Source of the DNA: Pseudonocardia sp. MH-G8
GTDB lineage: Bacteria > Actinomycetota > Actinomycetes > Mycobacteriales > Pseudonocardiaceae
DNA length: 64,000 nt
Direction: 5' to 3'
Assembly: GCF_002262885.1 (NCBI RefSeq)
Contig: NZ_NKYF01000018.1
Location: 62,001-126,000, forward strand
Notes under the pieces: model-generated
What the model saw: only the letters and a program-made list of their open reading frames with translations
What the model was told of the DNA's origin: nothing
Database searches by the model: none
Made by a program: the position numbers and the translations under genes
In this document: piece by piece, positions 1 to 8,539 of the stretch
Layout: the number at the start of each line of letters is the position of its first letter
How positions within the stretch are numbered: the first letter of the stretch is position 1

Positions 1-2024
1 AGCAGGTTGTCCACCAGCGCGGTGAGCCGGTCGGCGGACTCCTCGATGGTGGCGGTCAGCTCGTCCCGATCGGCCACCGGCAGGTCCAGGTACGGGTCGC
101 GCAGGCTCCCGGCCGCCGCCTTGATCGACGTGAGCGGGCTGCGCAGGTCGTGCCCCACGGCCGAGAGCAGCGCGCTGCGGGTCTCGGTGACGGCCGCCCG
201 CTTGCGCGCGCGCACGGCGTCCGCCGCGGACCGCTGGCTGCGCAGGGCGAGCAACGCCTGCCCGCCCACCACCTCCAGCAGCCGCCGGTCCGCGGCGGGC
301 AGGGCGCGCCCGTCGCCCACGAGGTGCAGGTCCTCCTCGATCGCGACGTCCACCGCCGCATCCTCGGGCGCGCGGCAGCCCTGCGGCCCGGACGACGCGA
401 GGCACTCCCAGGAATCGGGGCCTCCACGGCGCTCGAGCAGCGCCACCGAACGCAGGGCGAAGGCCTCGCGCACCTTCTCGAGCAGCCGCGGGAGCGGGTC
501 GGTCCGGGTCAGGACGGTGCGCGCGAACGACGCGAGCAGCGCGGCCTCGGCGTTGGCGCGCGCGGCCTGCTGGGCGCGCCGGGCCGCCCGGTCCACGACG
601 AGCGCGACGAGCACCCCGACCACCACCATCGCCGCGAGCGTGACGACGTTCTCGGGGGCCGCGATCGTGAGCGAGTACAGCGGCGGGGTGAGGAAGAAGT
701 TCAGCAGCACCCCGCCCGCGAGCGCGGCCAGCAGCGCCGGGCCCAGCCCGCCGACCAGCGCCGCGACCACCGTCACGAGGACGTAGAGCACCACGTCGGT
801 GGACGTGTCGATCACCGTGGCGAGCGAGGTGCCCACGGCGGTGGCCGCGACCGGCAACGCGGCCGCGAGCACCCACCCGGCGAGGCGGCGGACGGCGGGC
901 AGGCCGCTGCGCAGTGCCGGCAACCGCACCCCGCGCCCGGCCTCGGTGTGGGTGACCATGTGCACGTCGATCGGCCCGGAGCGCTGCACCACGCGCGCGG
1001 CGATGCCCTCGTCGAACAGCCGCGCCGTGCGGGAGCGGCGGGACGTGCCGAGCACCAGCTGGGTGGCGTTGACGCCGCGGGCGAAGTCGAGCAGCGCGGC
1101 GGGCACGTCCTCGGTGTCCGAGCCGACGACCGTGTGGAAGCTCGCGCCCACGTCCTCGGCGAGCACGCGGAGCCGGGACACCGCCCCCGCAGGCGGGCCG
1201 GCGAGGCCGTCGCCGCGCAGCACGTGCACCGCGAGCAGGTCGGCCGCGTTCGCGCGCTTCGCGATCCGGGCGGCGCGGCGCAGCACGGTCTCGCTCTCGG
1301 AGTCGCCGGTGAGCGCCACGACCACCCGCTCGCGGGTCTCCCAGACCTCCTCGACGCGGCCCGCGCTGCGGTGGCGCTGCAGGGCGACGTCCACCTCGTC
1401 GGCCACCCACAGCAGCGCCAGCTCCCGCAGCGCGGTGAGGTTGCCCGGCCGGAACCAGTTGGCCAGCGCCGCGTCCACCTTCTCCGCCGCGTAGACGTTG
1501 CCGTGCGCGAGCCGGCGGCGCAGCGCCTCGGGCGTGATGTCGACCAGCTCGATCTGCTCGGCCCGGCGCACCACCTCGTCGGGCACGGTCTCGTGCTGGC
1601 GCACCCCGGTGATCCGCTCCACCACGTCGTTGAGCGACTCGAGGTGCTGCACGTTCACCGTGGTGAGGACGTCGATCCCGGCCTCGAGCAGCTCCTCGAT
1701 GTCCTGCCAGCGCTTGTGGTGGCGGGACCCGGGCGCGTTGGTGTGGGCCAGTTCGTCGACGAGCACGACCGCGGGGCGCCGGGCGAGCACGGCGTCGACG
1801 TCGAGCTCGCCGGGGCCTGGCAGGCCGGGCACCGGCCGGCGCGCGACGACCTCGAGGCCGTCGCACAGCTCCGTGGTCCTGGCCCGCCCGTGCGTCTCCA
1901 CCAACCCGACGACGACGTCGGTGCCGCGGGCGAGCCTGCGGTGCGCCTCGCCGAGCATGGCGAAGGTCTTGCCCACTCCCGGCGCGGCACCGAGGTGGAT
2001 CCGCAGCTCACCCCGCGCACTCAC
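1..2024 (-). CDS. kdpD: Osmosensitive K+ channel sensor histidine kinase KdpD (partial, C-terminus beyond window)
   Basis: Membrane sensor kinase that with KdpE controls the Kdp high-affinity potassium ATPase. The GTG start at 2024 gives an N-terminal KdpD domain with a P-loop (GAAPGVGKT, residues ~8-16) and a VDELAHTN stretch near residue 90. A universal-stress-protein-like region follows (~residues 220-350), then a cluster of hydrophobic segments (~370-470), a GAF-like region, and the HisKA box GHDLRSPLTS shortly before the edge. The ATP-binding domain lies off the window. kdpFABC is not upstream, because a strong hairpin and a convergent-direction HAAS gene precede the start; it may lie beyond the left edge. 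The family call is firm from the P-loop, DELAHTN and HisKA motifs together. Confidence 0.93.
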   Translation of the reverse strand, partial: MSARGELRIHLGAAPGVGKTFAMLGEAHRRLARGTDVVVGLVETHGRARTTELCDGLEVVARRPVPGLPGPGELDVDAVLARRPAVVLVDELAHTNAPGSRHHKRWQDIEELLEAGIDVLTTVNVQHLESLNDVVERITGVRQHETVPDEVVRRAEQIELVDITPEALRRRLAHGNVYAAEKVDAALANWFRPGNLTALRELALLWVADEVDVALQRHRSAGRVEEVWETRERVVVALTGDSESETVLRRAARIAKRANAADLLAVHVLRGDGLAGPPAGAVSRLRVLAEDVGASFHTVVGSDTEDVPAALLDFARGVNATQLVLGTSRRSRTARLFDEGIAARVVQRSGPIDVHMVTHTEAGRGVRLPALRSGLPAVRRLAGWVLAAALPVAATAVGTSLATVIDTSTDVVLYVLVTVVAALVGGLGPALLAALAGGVLLNFFLTPPLYSLTIAAPENVVTLAAMVVVGVLVALVVDRAARRAQQAARANAEAALLASFARTVLTRTDPLPRLLEKVREAFALRSVALLERRGGPDSWECLASSGPQGCRAPEDAAVDVAIEEDLHLVGDGRALPAADRRLLEVVGGQALLALRSQRSAADAVRARKRAAVTETRSALLSAVGHDLRSPLTSIKAAAGSLRDPYLDLPVADRDELTATIEESADRLTALVDNL

Positions 2025-2099
2025 GCCACCATTCTCCCCGCTCGACCTCCCCGTCCGACGCAACGCCGGGCAGATCTTGATGCCGTATTGACGCGCCGA

Positions 2100-2133
2100 C
2101 CCGTGCCGGCGGCAACACACCCGCCGGCACGGG
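2100..2133 (-). terminator. Strong hairpin between HAAS gene and kdpD
   Basis: Perfect 13-bp stem (2100-2112 with 2121-2133, arm CCCGTGCCGGCGG) and an 8-nt loop, sited just after the HAAS-domain gene ends at 2197 and before kdpD starts at 2024. It has no T-run, as is usual in high-GC actinobacteria. It probably ends the PadR-HAAS transcript. Confidence 0.7.
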
Positions 2134-2196
2134 TCTGGACGGGCCCGCCCGCGCCGCTGCTCCCCGTGCACGGCGCGGACGGGCCAGGACCGCGGG

Positions 2197-3507
2197 CTAC
2201 CCGGTGGGCACCGCCGGAGCGGGCGACACGGGCGGTGGCACCGAGGTCGACGGGGACGCCGCGGACGGGGACACCGGGGCCGGGGGCAGCACCGACGCCG
2301 AGGGCGGCACCGCAGCTCCGGGTGCCGGCACGGTGCTCGCAGGGGCCGGTTCCGCCCCGGGAGCCGGCACCGTCACGGTGGTCGGGGCCACCGGCGCCGT
2401 GGGGGCGGGGGCCGCTGTGGCGGAGGGGACGGCGACCACGAGCGGAGCCGGTGGCGTGAGCACGCACGCGTCGGTGCGGGAGTCGTAGTCCCAGGTGCCA
2501 CGCGGGTAGGGACGACCGGCCTCGGCCGCGTCCTGGTCGAACCGGGTGGCGCCGGTGGGCGCGCACGCCCGGCCACCCGAGGTGTCGATCGGGCGCCCGT
2601 CCTGGTCGAACAGGTACACCCCGGTGAGCGGCGTGCCGGACGCGTCGACGGGGCGGATGTCCTGGATCTCGCGTTCCGAGTCCTGCCACAGCCCGGGCTG
2701 GAAGGAGGCGGAGCTGCTCTGCACCGTCGGGCCGCCGGGCGCGCCCTCGACGAGCACGACGAGCAGCACCACCGCCGCGAGCGCGTTCAGCGGCGCCACC
2801 ATCCACAGCCAGCGGCGGTCACGGCGGGTGCGGTGGCCGAGCCAGACCGAGACGGGCGCACCGACCAGCCCGACGAGCAGGATGGGCATGACCTCACCGC
2901 CGTCCAGCACGCCGACGAGCACCACCGCCGCCGCGAACGACCGCGCGACCCACCAGGCCGGCTGCAGGCTCGCGAGGAAGTCGAGCACCGTGCGCCCGGT
3001 CGTGCCGACGGCGGGCCGCTCGGTCAGGCGCCGCACCTCGGGCAGCGCCATGACGCTCGGCACGCGCGGCCCCTCGCGCAGCAGCAGCGGCAGCGCGGGT
3101 GCGGCGAGGAGCAGTCCGAAGAAGATCACGCCGGGTTCGCCCTGGAGCAGGCCCGCTCCGACGACCAGCGCCGCGACCACCGCGGCGGCGACCGCGAGGC
3201 GCGCCAGCCCGAGGTGCGGGCCCTGCGCCGGCTCCGGCACGGGCGAGTACCCGGCGGCGGCGCGCAGCTCCGCCGCGTAGGTCCCGGGCGGGCCGAGCCG
3301 CTCGGTCAGGGTCGGCGCATCGGCGTCGCCGCCGAGCTCGACGGCCAGGTCGGACAGGTGCGCCCGGACGTCGTCGAGGATCTCGGCCACCTCCGGGGCC
3401 GGGAGGTCGGCCAGCGCTGCGCGCACGCCGTCGAGGTACTCCTCGACCGCGGGGCTCGCCAGCTGCACCGTGGGCGTCCCGCCCTGCGTCGTCCCGTCGT
3501 CCTTCAT
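2197..3507 (-). CDS. HAAS-domain multi-pass membrane protein with Pro/Ala/Ser-rich tail
   Basis: Protein of 436 residues. The N-terminal ~90 residues look like a HAAS (four-helix) signalling domain (EYLDGVRAALADL, AEILDDVRAHLSDLAVELG), a domain typically encoded beside PadR regulators. About six hydrophobic segments follow (~residues 120-290). The C-terminal ~80 residues are a low-complexity Pro/Ala/Thr/Ser tail, probably outside the membrane. Its ATG overlaps the padR stop by four bases, so the two are translationally coupled and the protein is probably controlled by PadR. The molecular function of the family is not settled; membrane stress sensing is only a guess. Confidence 0.75.
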   Translation of the reverse strand: MKDDGTTQGGTPTVQLASPAVEEYLDGVRAALADLPAPEVAEILDDVRAHLSDLAVELGGDADAPTLTERLGPPGTYAAELRAAAGYSPVPEPAQGPHLGLARLAVAAAVVAALVVGAGLLQGEPGVIFFGLLLAAPALPLLLREGPRVPSVMALPEVRRLTERPAVGTTGRTVLDFLASLQPAWWVARSFAAAVVLVGVLDGGEVMPILLVGLVGAPVSVWLGHRTRRDRRWLWMVAPLNALAAVVLLVVLVEGAPGGPTVQSSSASFQPGLWQDSEREIQDIRPVDASGTPLTGVYLFDQDGRPIDTSGGRACAPTGATRFDQDAAEAGRPYPRGTWDYDSRTDACVLTPPAPLVVAVPSATAAPAPTAPVAPTTVTVPAPGAEPAPASTVPAPGAAVPPSASVLPPAPVSPSAASPSTSVPPPVSPAPAVPTG

Positions 3508-3824
3508 GCCGCGCCCACCAACCCTTCCATCGTCTCCGCGAACGCCCGCCACGTCTTCGCCGTCTCCCGCAGGCGATCCCGGCCCGGGGCGTTGAGGCTG
3601 TAGTACTTGCGGTGGGGACCCTCTTCGCTCGGCACCACGTACGACGTCAGCAGCCCTGCGTTGTAGAGCCGGCGCAGCGTGCCGTACACCGACGCGTCGC
3701 CCACCTCCTGCAGCCCGGCGGCGCGCAGGCCGCGCACCACGTCGTAGCCGTAGCCGTCCCCCCGTTCCAACACCGCGAGCACGGCGAGGTCGAGCACACC
3801 CTTGAGCAGCTGGCTCGTGTCCAC
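3504..3824 (-). CDS. PadR family transcriptional regulator
   Basis: Small 106-residue winged-helix repressor. Family features visible are LLKGVLDLAVLAVLERGDGYGYDVVRGL at the start of the domain, the wing segment YGTLRRLYNAGLLTSY, and KYYSLNAPGRDRL before the C-terminal helix. It is a short class-2 PadR with a single C-terminal helix. It overlaps the HAAS gene by four bases. The intergenic DNA towards corA holds a 20-nt inverted repeat and a duplicated 14-mer, which suggest autoregulation. Ligand unknown. Confidence 0.9.
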   Translation of the reverse strand: MDTSQLLKGVLDLAVLAVLERGDGYGYDVVRGLRAAGLQEVGDASVYGTLRRLYNAGLLTSYVVPSEEGPHRKYYSLNAPGRDRLRETAKTWRAFAETMEGLVGAA

Positions 3825-3834
3825 GCCTGCCCCC

Positions 3835-3888
3835 GTTCTCTGCGATGCTGTTCTCTGCGATGCACGGTACTACGCATCGCGCAGTAGT
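3835..3888. promoter_or_regulatory. Putative PadR operator region in the padR-corA divergent intergenic
   Basis: The 14-mer GTTCTCTGCGATGC occurs twice with one base between (3835-3848, 3850-3863). It is followed by an inverted repeat ACTAC-N10-GTAGT at 3869-3888. Both lie immediately upstream of padR and within 50 bp of corA. PadR proteins commonly bind dyads of this size next to their own gene; the assignment here is inference. Confidence 0.45.
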
Positions 3889-3920
3889 GCGTGTCGGGGG
3901 CCTCGACCCTCCGCGCGGGC

Positions 3921-3932
3921 TAGTCTCACCGC
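3921..3932 (+). promoter_or_regulatory. -10 element of a likely leaderless corA transcript
   Basis: TAGTCT lies at 3921-3926 with six bases before the corA ATG, and no Shine-Dalgarno sequence is visible. This matches the TANNNT-to-start spacing of leaderless actinobacterial mRNAs. Confidence 0.4.
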
Positions 3933-4967
3933 ATGCCGCTGGTCGACAACGCGATCTACGTCGACGGCAGGCGTGCCGCGGCACCGGGATCCCTGGACCG
4001 CACCTTCGAGGAGCTGCGCCAGTGCTCCGACCAGGGCCGCAGCTTCTGCTGGATCGGCCTGCTGCGCCCCACGACCGAGGAGATCCGGTCGGTCGCCGAG
4101 GAGTTCTCGCTGCACGGCCTCGCGGTCGAGGACACGATCACCGCCCACCAGCGGCCCAAGCTGGAGCGCTACGGCGACGTCCTGTTCGTGGTGCTGCGCC
4201 CCGCGCGCTACGTCGACCGGGACGAGGCCGTGGAGATCGGCGAGGTGCACCTGTTCCTCGGGCCCGACTTCGTGATCACCGTCCGGCACGCCGAGGAGCC
4301 CGACCTCGGGCAGGTGCGCCAGCGGCTGGAGCACGAGCCCGCGCTGCTCGACGACGGCCCCTACGCCGTGCTCTACGCCGTGCTCGACAAGATCGTGGAC
4401 GACTACGGCCCGGTCCTCGACGGCCTGCAGGACGACATCGACGAGATCGAGGTGCAGGTCTTCGGCGGTGATCCCGGGGTCTCCAAGCGGATCTACCAGC
4501 TCTCCCGCGAGGTCATCGAGTTCCAGCGTGCGGTCGAGCCGCTGGCCGACGTGTTCGACAACCTGCGCGCGAAGCTGAAGGAGCAGGCCGGCGAGTCCGA
4601 CCTCGAGCTGCGGCGCGCCCTGCGCGACGTCGCCGACCACGCCACCCGGGTCCTGGAGCGCATCGAGGCGTTCCGCCAGCTGCTCACCAACATCCTGCAG
4701 GTCAACGCGGCCCTGGTCGGGCAGCGGCAGAACGAGGAGATGGCCCGCATGACGCAGGCGGGCTTCGACCAGAACGAGCAGGTCAAGCGCATCTCGTCGT
4801 GGGCTGCGATCTTCTTCGCCCCCAGCCTGGTCGCCTCGATCTACGGCATGAACTTCGACCACATGCCGGAGCTGCACTGGGCGCTGGGCTACCCGTTCGC
4901 CGTCCTGCTGATGGTGCTCGGGATGCTGGCGCTCTACCTCGTGTTCAAGCGCCGCGGCTGGCTGTAG
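3933..4967 (+). CDS. corA: CorA family magnesium/cobalt transporter
   Basis: Homopentameric Mg2+ channel of the inner membrane. The 344-residue protein has the long soluble N-terminal funnel domain (residues 1-~270), rich in acidic residues and helices, then two C-terminal membrane helices. The family signature YGMNF ends the first helix (~residues 307-311, followed by DHMPEL), and the short basic tail KRRGWL closes the protein. Length and architecture are normal for the family. The gene is monocistronic, divergent from padR, and followed by a hairpin at 4993-5043. Confidence 0.95.
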   Translation: MPLVDNAIYVDGRRAAAPGSLDRTFEELRQCSDQGRSFCWIGLLRPTTEEIRSVAEEFSLHGLAVEDTITAHQRPKLERYGDVLFVVLRPARYVDRDEAVEIGEVHLFLGPDFVITVRHAEEPDLGQVRQRLEHEPALLDDGPYAVLYAVLDKIVDDYGPVLDGLQDDIDEIEVQVFGGDPGVSKRIYQLSREVIEFQRAVEPLADVFDNLRAKLKEQAGESDLELRRALRDVADHATRVLERIEAFRQLLTNILQVNAALVGQRQNEEMARMTQAGFDQNEQVKRISSWAAIFFAPSLVASIYGMNFDHMPELHWALGYPFAVLLMVLGMLALYLVFKRRGWL

Positions 4968-4992
4968 CACCGGGCGGCCGAGGCCAACGCTC

Positions 4993-5043
4993 GTACGAGC
5001 GGCACCCTCGTCCGATAGAGCTGAACGAAAGTGCCACTCGTAC
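4993..5043. terminator. corA terminator hairpin of the GGCACTT family
   Basis: Arms at 4993-5011 and 5025-5043 pair at 16 of 19 positions, with a 13-nt loop. The core GGCAC...GTGCC resembles the hairpins at 40175-40219 and 50269-50313. Confidence 0.6.
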
Positions 5044-5065
5044 AACTCGGACGCGCGCCAGACCC

Positions 5066-5094
5066 TTGCGGTATTTATGCAACCTCCCTAGCGT
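5066..5094 (+). promoter_or_regulatory. Sigma-70-like promoter of the ROK/sugar operon
   Basis: TTGCGG (5066-5071) and TAGCGT (5089-5094) are separated by 17 bases. The intervening DNA is AT-rich for this genome. It predicts a transcript start near 5101 and a ~33-nt leader before the ROK gene. Confidence 0.55.
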
Positions 5095-5133
5095 AATGCC
5101 CCGATCGGGTCCGACCGGCAGGACGGGGCAGCG

Positions 5134-6303
5134 ATGGCATCCGACTCCTCCGCGGAGAGGCACGCCAACACCGTCGGGGTGCTCACCGCGCTGCGGGTCG
5201 ACGCGGGCCGCAGGCTCGCCGAGCTCGCGCAGGCCACCGGCCTGTCCCGCCCCACCGTCGATTCGATCCTCACCGAGCTCGGCCGGCTCGGGTGGGTCGA
5301 ACAGCGCGAGCCCACCGACCGGTCCGACGGCACCCGGCAGGCGGGCAGGCCGGCCCGGACCTACCGGCTCAACCCGGACGCGGGCTTCGTCGTGGGCGTG
5401 GACGTCGGGGTGAACCTCCTGACGGCCGTGGTCGCCGACATCACCGGCACGACCCGACACACCGCCACCCGCCCCATCAGCCGGGCGACGTCCGGCGCGG
5501 ACCGCCGCACCGCGGTGCAGTCGCTCGTCGCCGACACCGTGGCCGAGCTCGGGATCGAGCCGGGCGAGACGCTGGCGCTGAGCCTCGGCGTCCCCGGCAT
5601 CGTCGACCCGTCCGGGCGCGTCACGCTGAGCACCGTCATCCCGGACTGGACCGGCTTCCACGTCGAGAAGCACTTCGGCCGCTGGGCGGGCGTGCCCGTC
5701 ACCGTGGCCAACGACGCCAACATGGCCACCCTGGCCGAGCACTGGATGGGGGCGGCCCGCCTCGTCGACGACGTCGTCTACGTCCTCGCCGGGCGCCGCA
5801 CCCGCGCCGGCATCATCGTCGACGGCCGGCTGCACACCGGCCGCCACGGCGCCGCCGGGGAGATCGGGAGCATCCCGGAGCTGTACTTCGACACCGAGGA
5901 GCTCCTCGCCACTCCGGGCAGCGACCCGGACGCGATCGGCGCCGTCTTCCGCGCCGCCCGGGGCGGCGACGCGCGCGCCGCGGCGCTGGTGGAGGAGTTC
6001 TACCTTCGCCTCGGACGGGTCGTGGAGTTCCTGGTCAAGACGTTCGACCCGGACATGGTGGTGCTCGGCGGCGGGCTCTCCCTCGCCGGCACCCCGCTCG
6101 TCGAGGGCGTCGAACGCCACGTCGAGCGCCCCGCCTTCCGCACGATGCCGCTCGTGCTGTCCCAGCTCGGCCCCGAGGCCGTCGCGCTGGGCGCCGTGCG
6201 CTCCGCGCTCCAGCTCGCCGTCCGACGCTCCCCCCTCATCGCGGCGCTCGTCACGCCGCCACTGCACGTGCCCACCCCCACCGCCACTGGAGGCCAGCGA
6301 TGA
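5134..6303 (+). CDS. ROK family transcriptional regulator of the sugar operon
   Basis: 389-residue regulator. The N-terminal winged helix (residues ~15-75, LAELAQATGLSRPTVDSILTELGRLGWV) precedes a ROK sugar-kinase-like domain (VGVDVGVNLLTAVVADITG, then VANDANMATLAEHWMG). The Cys-rich zinc motif usual in ROK proteins (CxCGxxGCxE) is missing: the equivalent stretch reads HGAAGEIGSIPEL. It is therefore more likely a sugar-sensing repressor than a kinase. It heads the operon and its stop overlaps the ATG of the binding-protein gene, so it is co-transcribed with what it presumably controls. The start at 5134 follows a purine-rich stretch. Confidence 0.88.
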   Translation: MASDSSAERHANTVGVLTALRVDAGRRLAELAQATGLSRPTVDSILTELGRLGWVEQREPTDRSDGTRQAGRPARTYRLNPDAGFVVGVDVGVNLLTAVVADITGTTRHTATRPISRATSGADRRTAVQSLVADTVAELGIEPGETLALSLGVPGIVDPSGRVTLSTVIPDWTGFHVEKHFGRWAGVPVTVANDANMATLAEHWMGAARLVDDVVYVLAGRRTRAGIIVDGRLHTGRHGAAGEIGSIPELYFDTEELLATPGSDPDAIGAVFRAARGGDARAAALVEEFYLRLGRVVEFLVKTFDPDMVVLGGGLSLAGTPLVEGVERHVERPAFRTMPLVLSQLGPEAVALGAVRSALQLAVRRSPLIAALVTPPLHVPTPTATGGQR

Positions 6304-7604
6304 CGCCGGTTCCCCGACCACCCACGCAGGTGCCGCGGCGCACCCTGCTCCGCTCGCTCGCCGCGCTCCCCCTCGCCGGCGGCATCGCCGGGTGCGCCGG
6401 CACCTCCGGGCCCGCGTTCGTGCCCGACGGCGGGCGCGTCAGCATCGGCTACGGGGTCTGGGACGCCGACCAGGTGCCGGCCATGCAGGAGGTCATCGCC
6501 GCGTTCCGCGCGGAGCACCCGGACATCGACGTCGCGCTCCAGCTCACGCCGTTCACGACCTACTGGACGCGGATCCAGACCTCGATCGTCGGCGGCGGCG
6601 CCCCGGACGTGTTCTGGATGAACGCGCCCAACATCGCCATGTTCGCCCGGCACGCCACCCTGCTGCCGCTCACGGACCGGCTGGCGCGCGACGGGATCAC
6701 CCTCGCCGAGCACCCCCCGAACCTGGTGGAGCTGTACCAGCGCGACGGCGAGCAGTACGGCGTGCCGAAGGACTACGACACGATCAGCCTCTTCTACAAC
6801 CGGGAGCTCTTCGACCGGGCCGGTGTGCCCTACCCGGACGAGCGCTGGACCTGGCAGCACGTCCTCGACGCCGCCGCGGAGATCCGCGACCCGGCGGCGG
6901 GGGTGTACGGCTTCTCCGCGGGGCTGGACCGGCAGCGCAACCTCTACCCCACGATCTTTCAGAGCGGGGGGTGGGTGCTGCGGGGCGCCCGGTCCGGATT
7001 CGACGACGAGGCCACGATCGGCGGCCTGCGGTTCCTCACCGGCGCGATCGACCGCGACCTCGCGCCCAACGCGATGGCCGAGTCCGACACCCGGGCACGG
7101 GAGCAGTTCCAGGGCGGGAAGATCGCGATGTACAACGGCCTGCCCAACGACTCGAACGCGACGTACGAGGACCCGCAGGTCCGCGCGCGCACCGGGATCG
7201 CCGTGCTCCCCCGCGGCGCGCGGCGGGGCAACGTCATCCACGGGCTCGCGAACGTGATCAACGCGCGTACGCCCTACCCCGACGCCTGCTACGAGTTCGT
7301 GAAGTTCATGGCGGGGCGCACCACCGGGGAGATCCAGGGCCGCTCGGGGACGATCCTGCCCAGCTACGCGGGCACCGAGGCGGCGTTCCTGGACGCCAAG
7401 CCCGAGTTCCGGATGCAGTCCTACATCGAGCAGGTGCCCGACGCGACCGCCTACCCGGCCTCGGTCACGACCATGACGTGGGAGCGCATGCAGCTGCAGA
7501 TCCTCGGCCCGTCCTGGATCGGCGCCGGCGCCAGGCCCGTCGAGGAGTCGGCCCGGTCGCTCGCCGACGAGATGAACGTCGTCCTCGCCAAGGAGGCGGT
7601 ATGA
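6300..7604 (+). CDS. Sugar ABC transporter substrate-binding lipoprotein (family 1)
   Basis: 434-residue extracytoplasmic binding protein. The ATG at 6300 overlaps the ROK stop (ATGA). The signal sequence carries RR followed by a hydrophobic stretch and a lipobox (GIAGC, Cys ~27), so export by Tat or Sec with lipid anchoring is expected. Mature features such as VSIGYGVWDADQVPAMQEVI, PDVFWMNAPN and YGVPKDYDTISLFYNRELFD are typical of carbohydrate-binding family 1. It is followed by two permease genes with four- and eight-base overlaps. No ATPase gene is in this operon. Substrate not deducible; the dehydrogenases downstream suggest a sugar or polyol. Confidence 0.9.
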   Translation: MTPVPRPPTQVPRRTLLRSLAALPLAGGIAGCAGTSGPAFVPDGGRVSIGYGVWDADQVPAMQEVIAAFRAEHPDIDVALQLTPFTTYWTRIQTSIVGGGAPDVFWMNAPNIAMFARHATLLPLTDRLARDGITLAEHPPNLVELYQRDGEQYGVPKDYDTISLFYNRELFDRAGVPYPDERWTWQHVLDAAAEIRDPAAGVYGFSAGLDRQRNLYPTIFQSGGWVLRGARSGFDDEATIGGLRFLTGAIDRDLAPNAMAESDTRAREQFQGGKIAMYNGLPNDSNATYEDPQVRARTGIAVLPRGARRGNVIHGLANVINARTPYPDACYEFVKFMAGRTTGEIQGRSGTILPSYAGTEAAFLDAKPEFRMQSYIEQVPDATAYPASVTTMTWERMQLQILGPSWIGAGARPVEESARSLADEMNVVLAKEAV

Positions 7605-8539
7605 CCCAGCTCGCCACGGCGCCCGCGGCGCGCGTCGAACGCCCCGTACCCGCGCGGGCGCCCCGGCGCCGCCAGCACAGCGCCTACCTGTTCATCGCGC
7701 CGGTCGGCCTGGGCCTGGGCCTGCTCTACCTCTACCCCGCCGTCTCGACGTTCGTGCTCAGCTTCACCGAGTGGGGGCCGTTCGGCGGGCACACGTTCAC
7801 GGGGTTCACGAACTACCTCACCGTCTTCCGGTTCGAGACGTTCTGGACCGCACTGGGCAACACGCTGCTCTACATGGTGATCGGCCTGCTCACGCTGCCC
7901 GTGGCGATCTTCTTCGCGGTGCTGCTCAACCGCGACGGGCTGCGTGGCGTGACGGTCTACCGGACGCTGTTCTTCATCCCGTTCGTCACGCTGCCGGTCG
8001 CCTCCGGGATGGTCTGGCGGTGGCTCTACAACGGGGACTTCGGCCTGATCAACCAGTTCCTGTCGGTCTTCGGGATCCCCGGCACCTACTGGGTGTCCAA
8101 CCCGGCCACCGCGCTGTTCGCGATCGGGGTGGTCCAGGTGTGGTCGCAGGTCGGCTACTACCTGGTGATCTTCATCGCCGGCCTCAAGGCGATCCCGAAG
8201 GAGTACACCGAGGCCGCCGAGATCGACGGGGCGAGCGCGTTCCGGCGGTTCTGGCACATCACGCTGCCGCTGCTGTCCCCGAGCATCTTCTTCTGCACGG
8301 TCATCAACGTCATCGCGACCCTGCAGATCTTCGACCTGGTGTACGTGATGAGCGCGTCGCCCACGGTCAACCCCGCCTTCGCGTCGTCGCAGTCGATCGT
8401 GCAGCTGTTCTACGAGAAGGCCTTCGTCGAGTCCGACAAGGGCACGGCCACCGCGCTGGCCTTCCTGCTGATGCTGCTGATCGCGGCACTCACGTTCGTC
8501 CAGTTCCGGCTCCAGCGCAGGTGGGTGAACTATGTCTGA
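7601..8539 (+). CDS. Carbohydrate ABC transporter permease (first subunit)
   Basis: 312-residue permease with six predicted membrane helices after a basic N-terminus (RAPRRRQHSAYLFIAPVG). The cytoplasmic EAA loop is clear (EYTEAAEIDGASAFRRFWHITLPLL, shown in full by residues ~203-227), which docks on the shared ATPase. It belongs to the MalF/UgpA side of the family. Overlaps of 4 bp with the binding-protein gene and 8 bp with the next permease indicate one transcript. Confidence 0.92.
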   Translation: MTQLATAPAARVERPVPARAPRRRQHSAYLFIAPVGLGLGLLYLYPAVSTFVLSFTEWGPFGGHTFTGFTNYLTVFRFETFWTALGNTLLYMVIGLLTLPVAIFFAVLLNRDGLRGVTVYRTLFFIPFVTLPVASGMVWRWLYNGDFGLINQFLSVFGIPGTYWVSNPATALFAIGVVQVWSQVGYYLVIFIAGLKAIPKEYTEAAEIDGASAFRRFWHITLPLLSPSIFFCTVINVIATLQIFDLVYVMSASPTVNPAFASSQSIVQLFYEKAFVESDKGTATALAFLLMLLIAALTFVQFRLQRRWVNYV

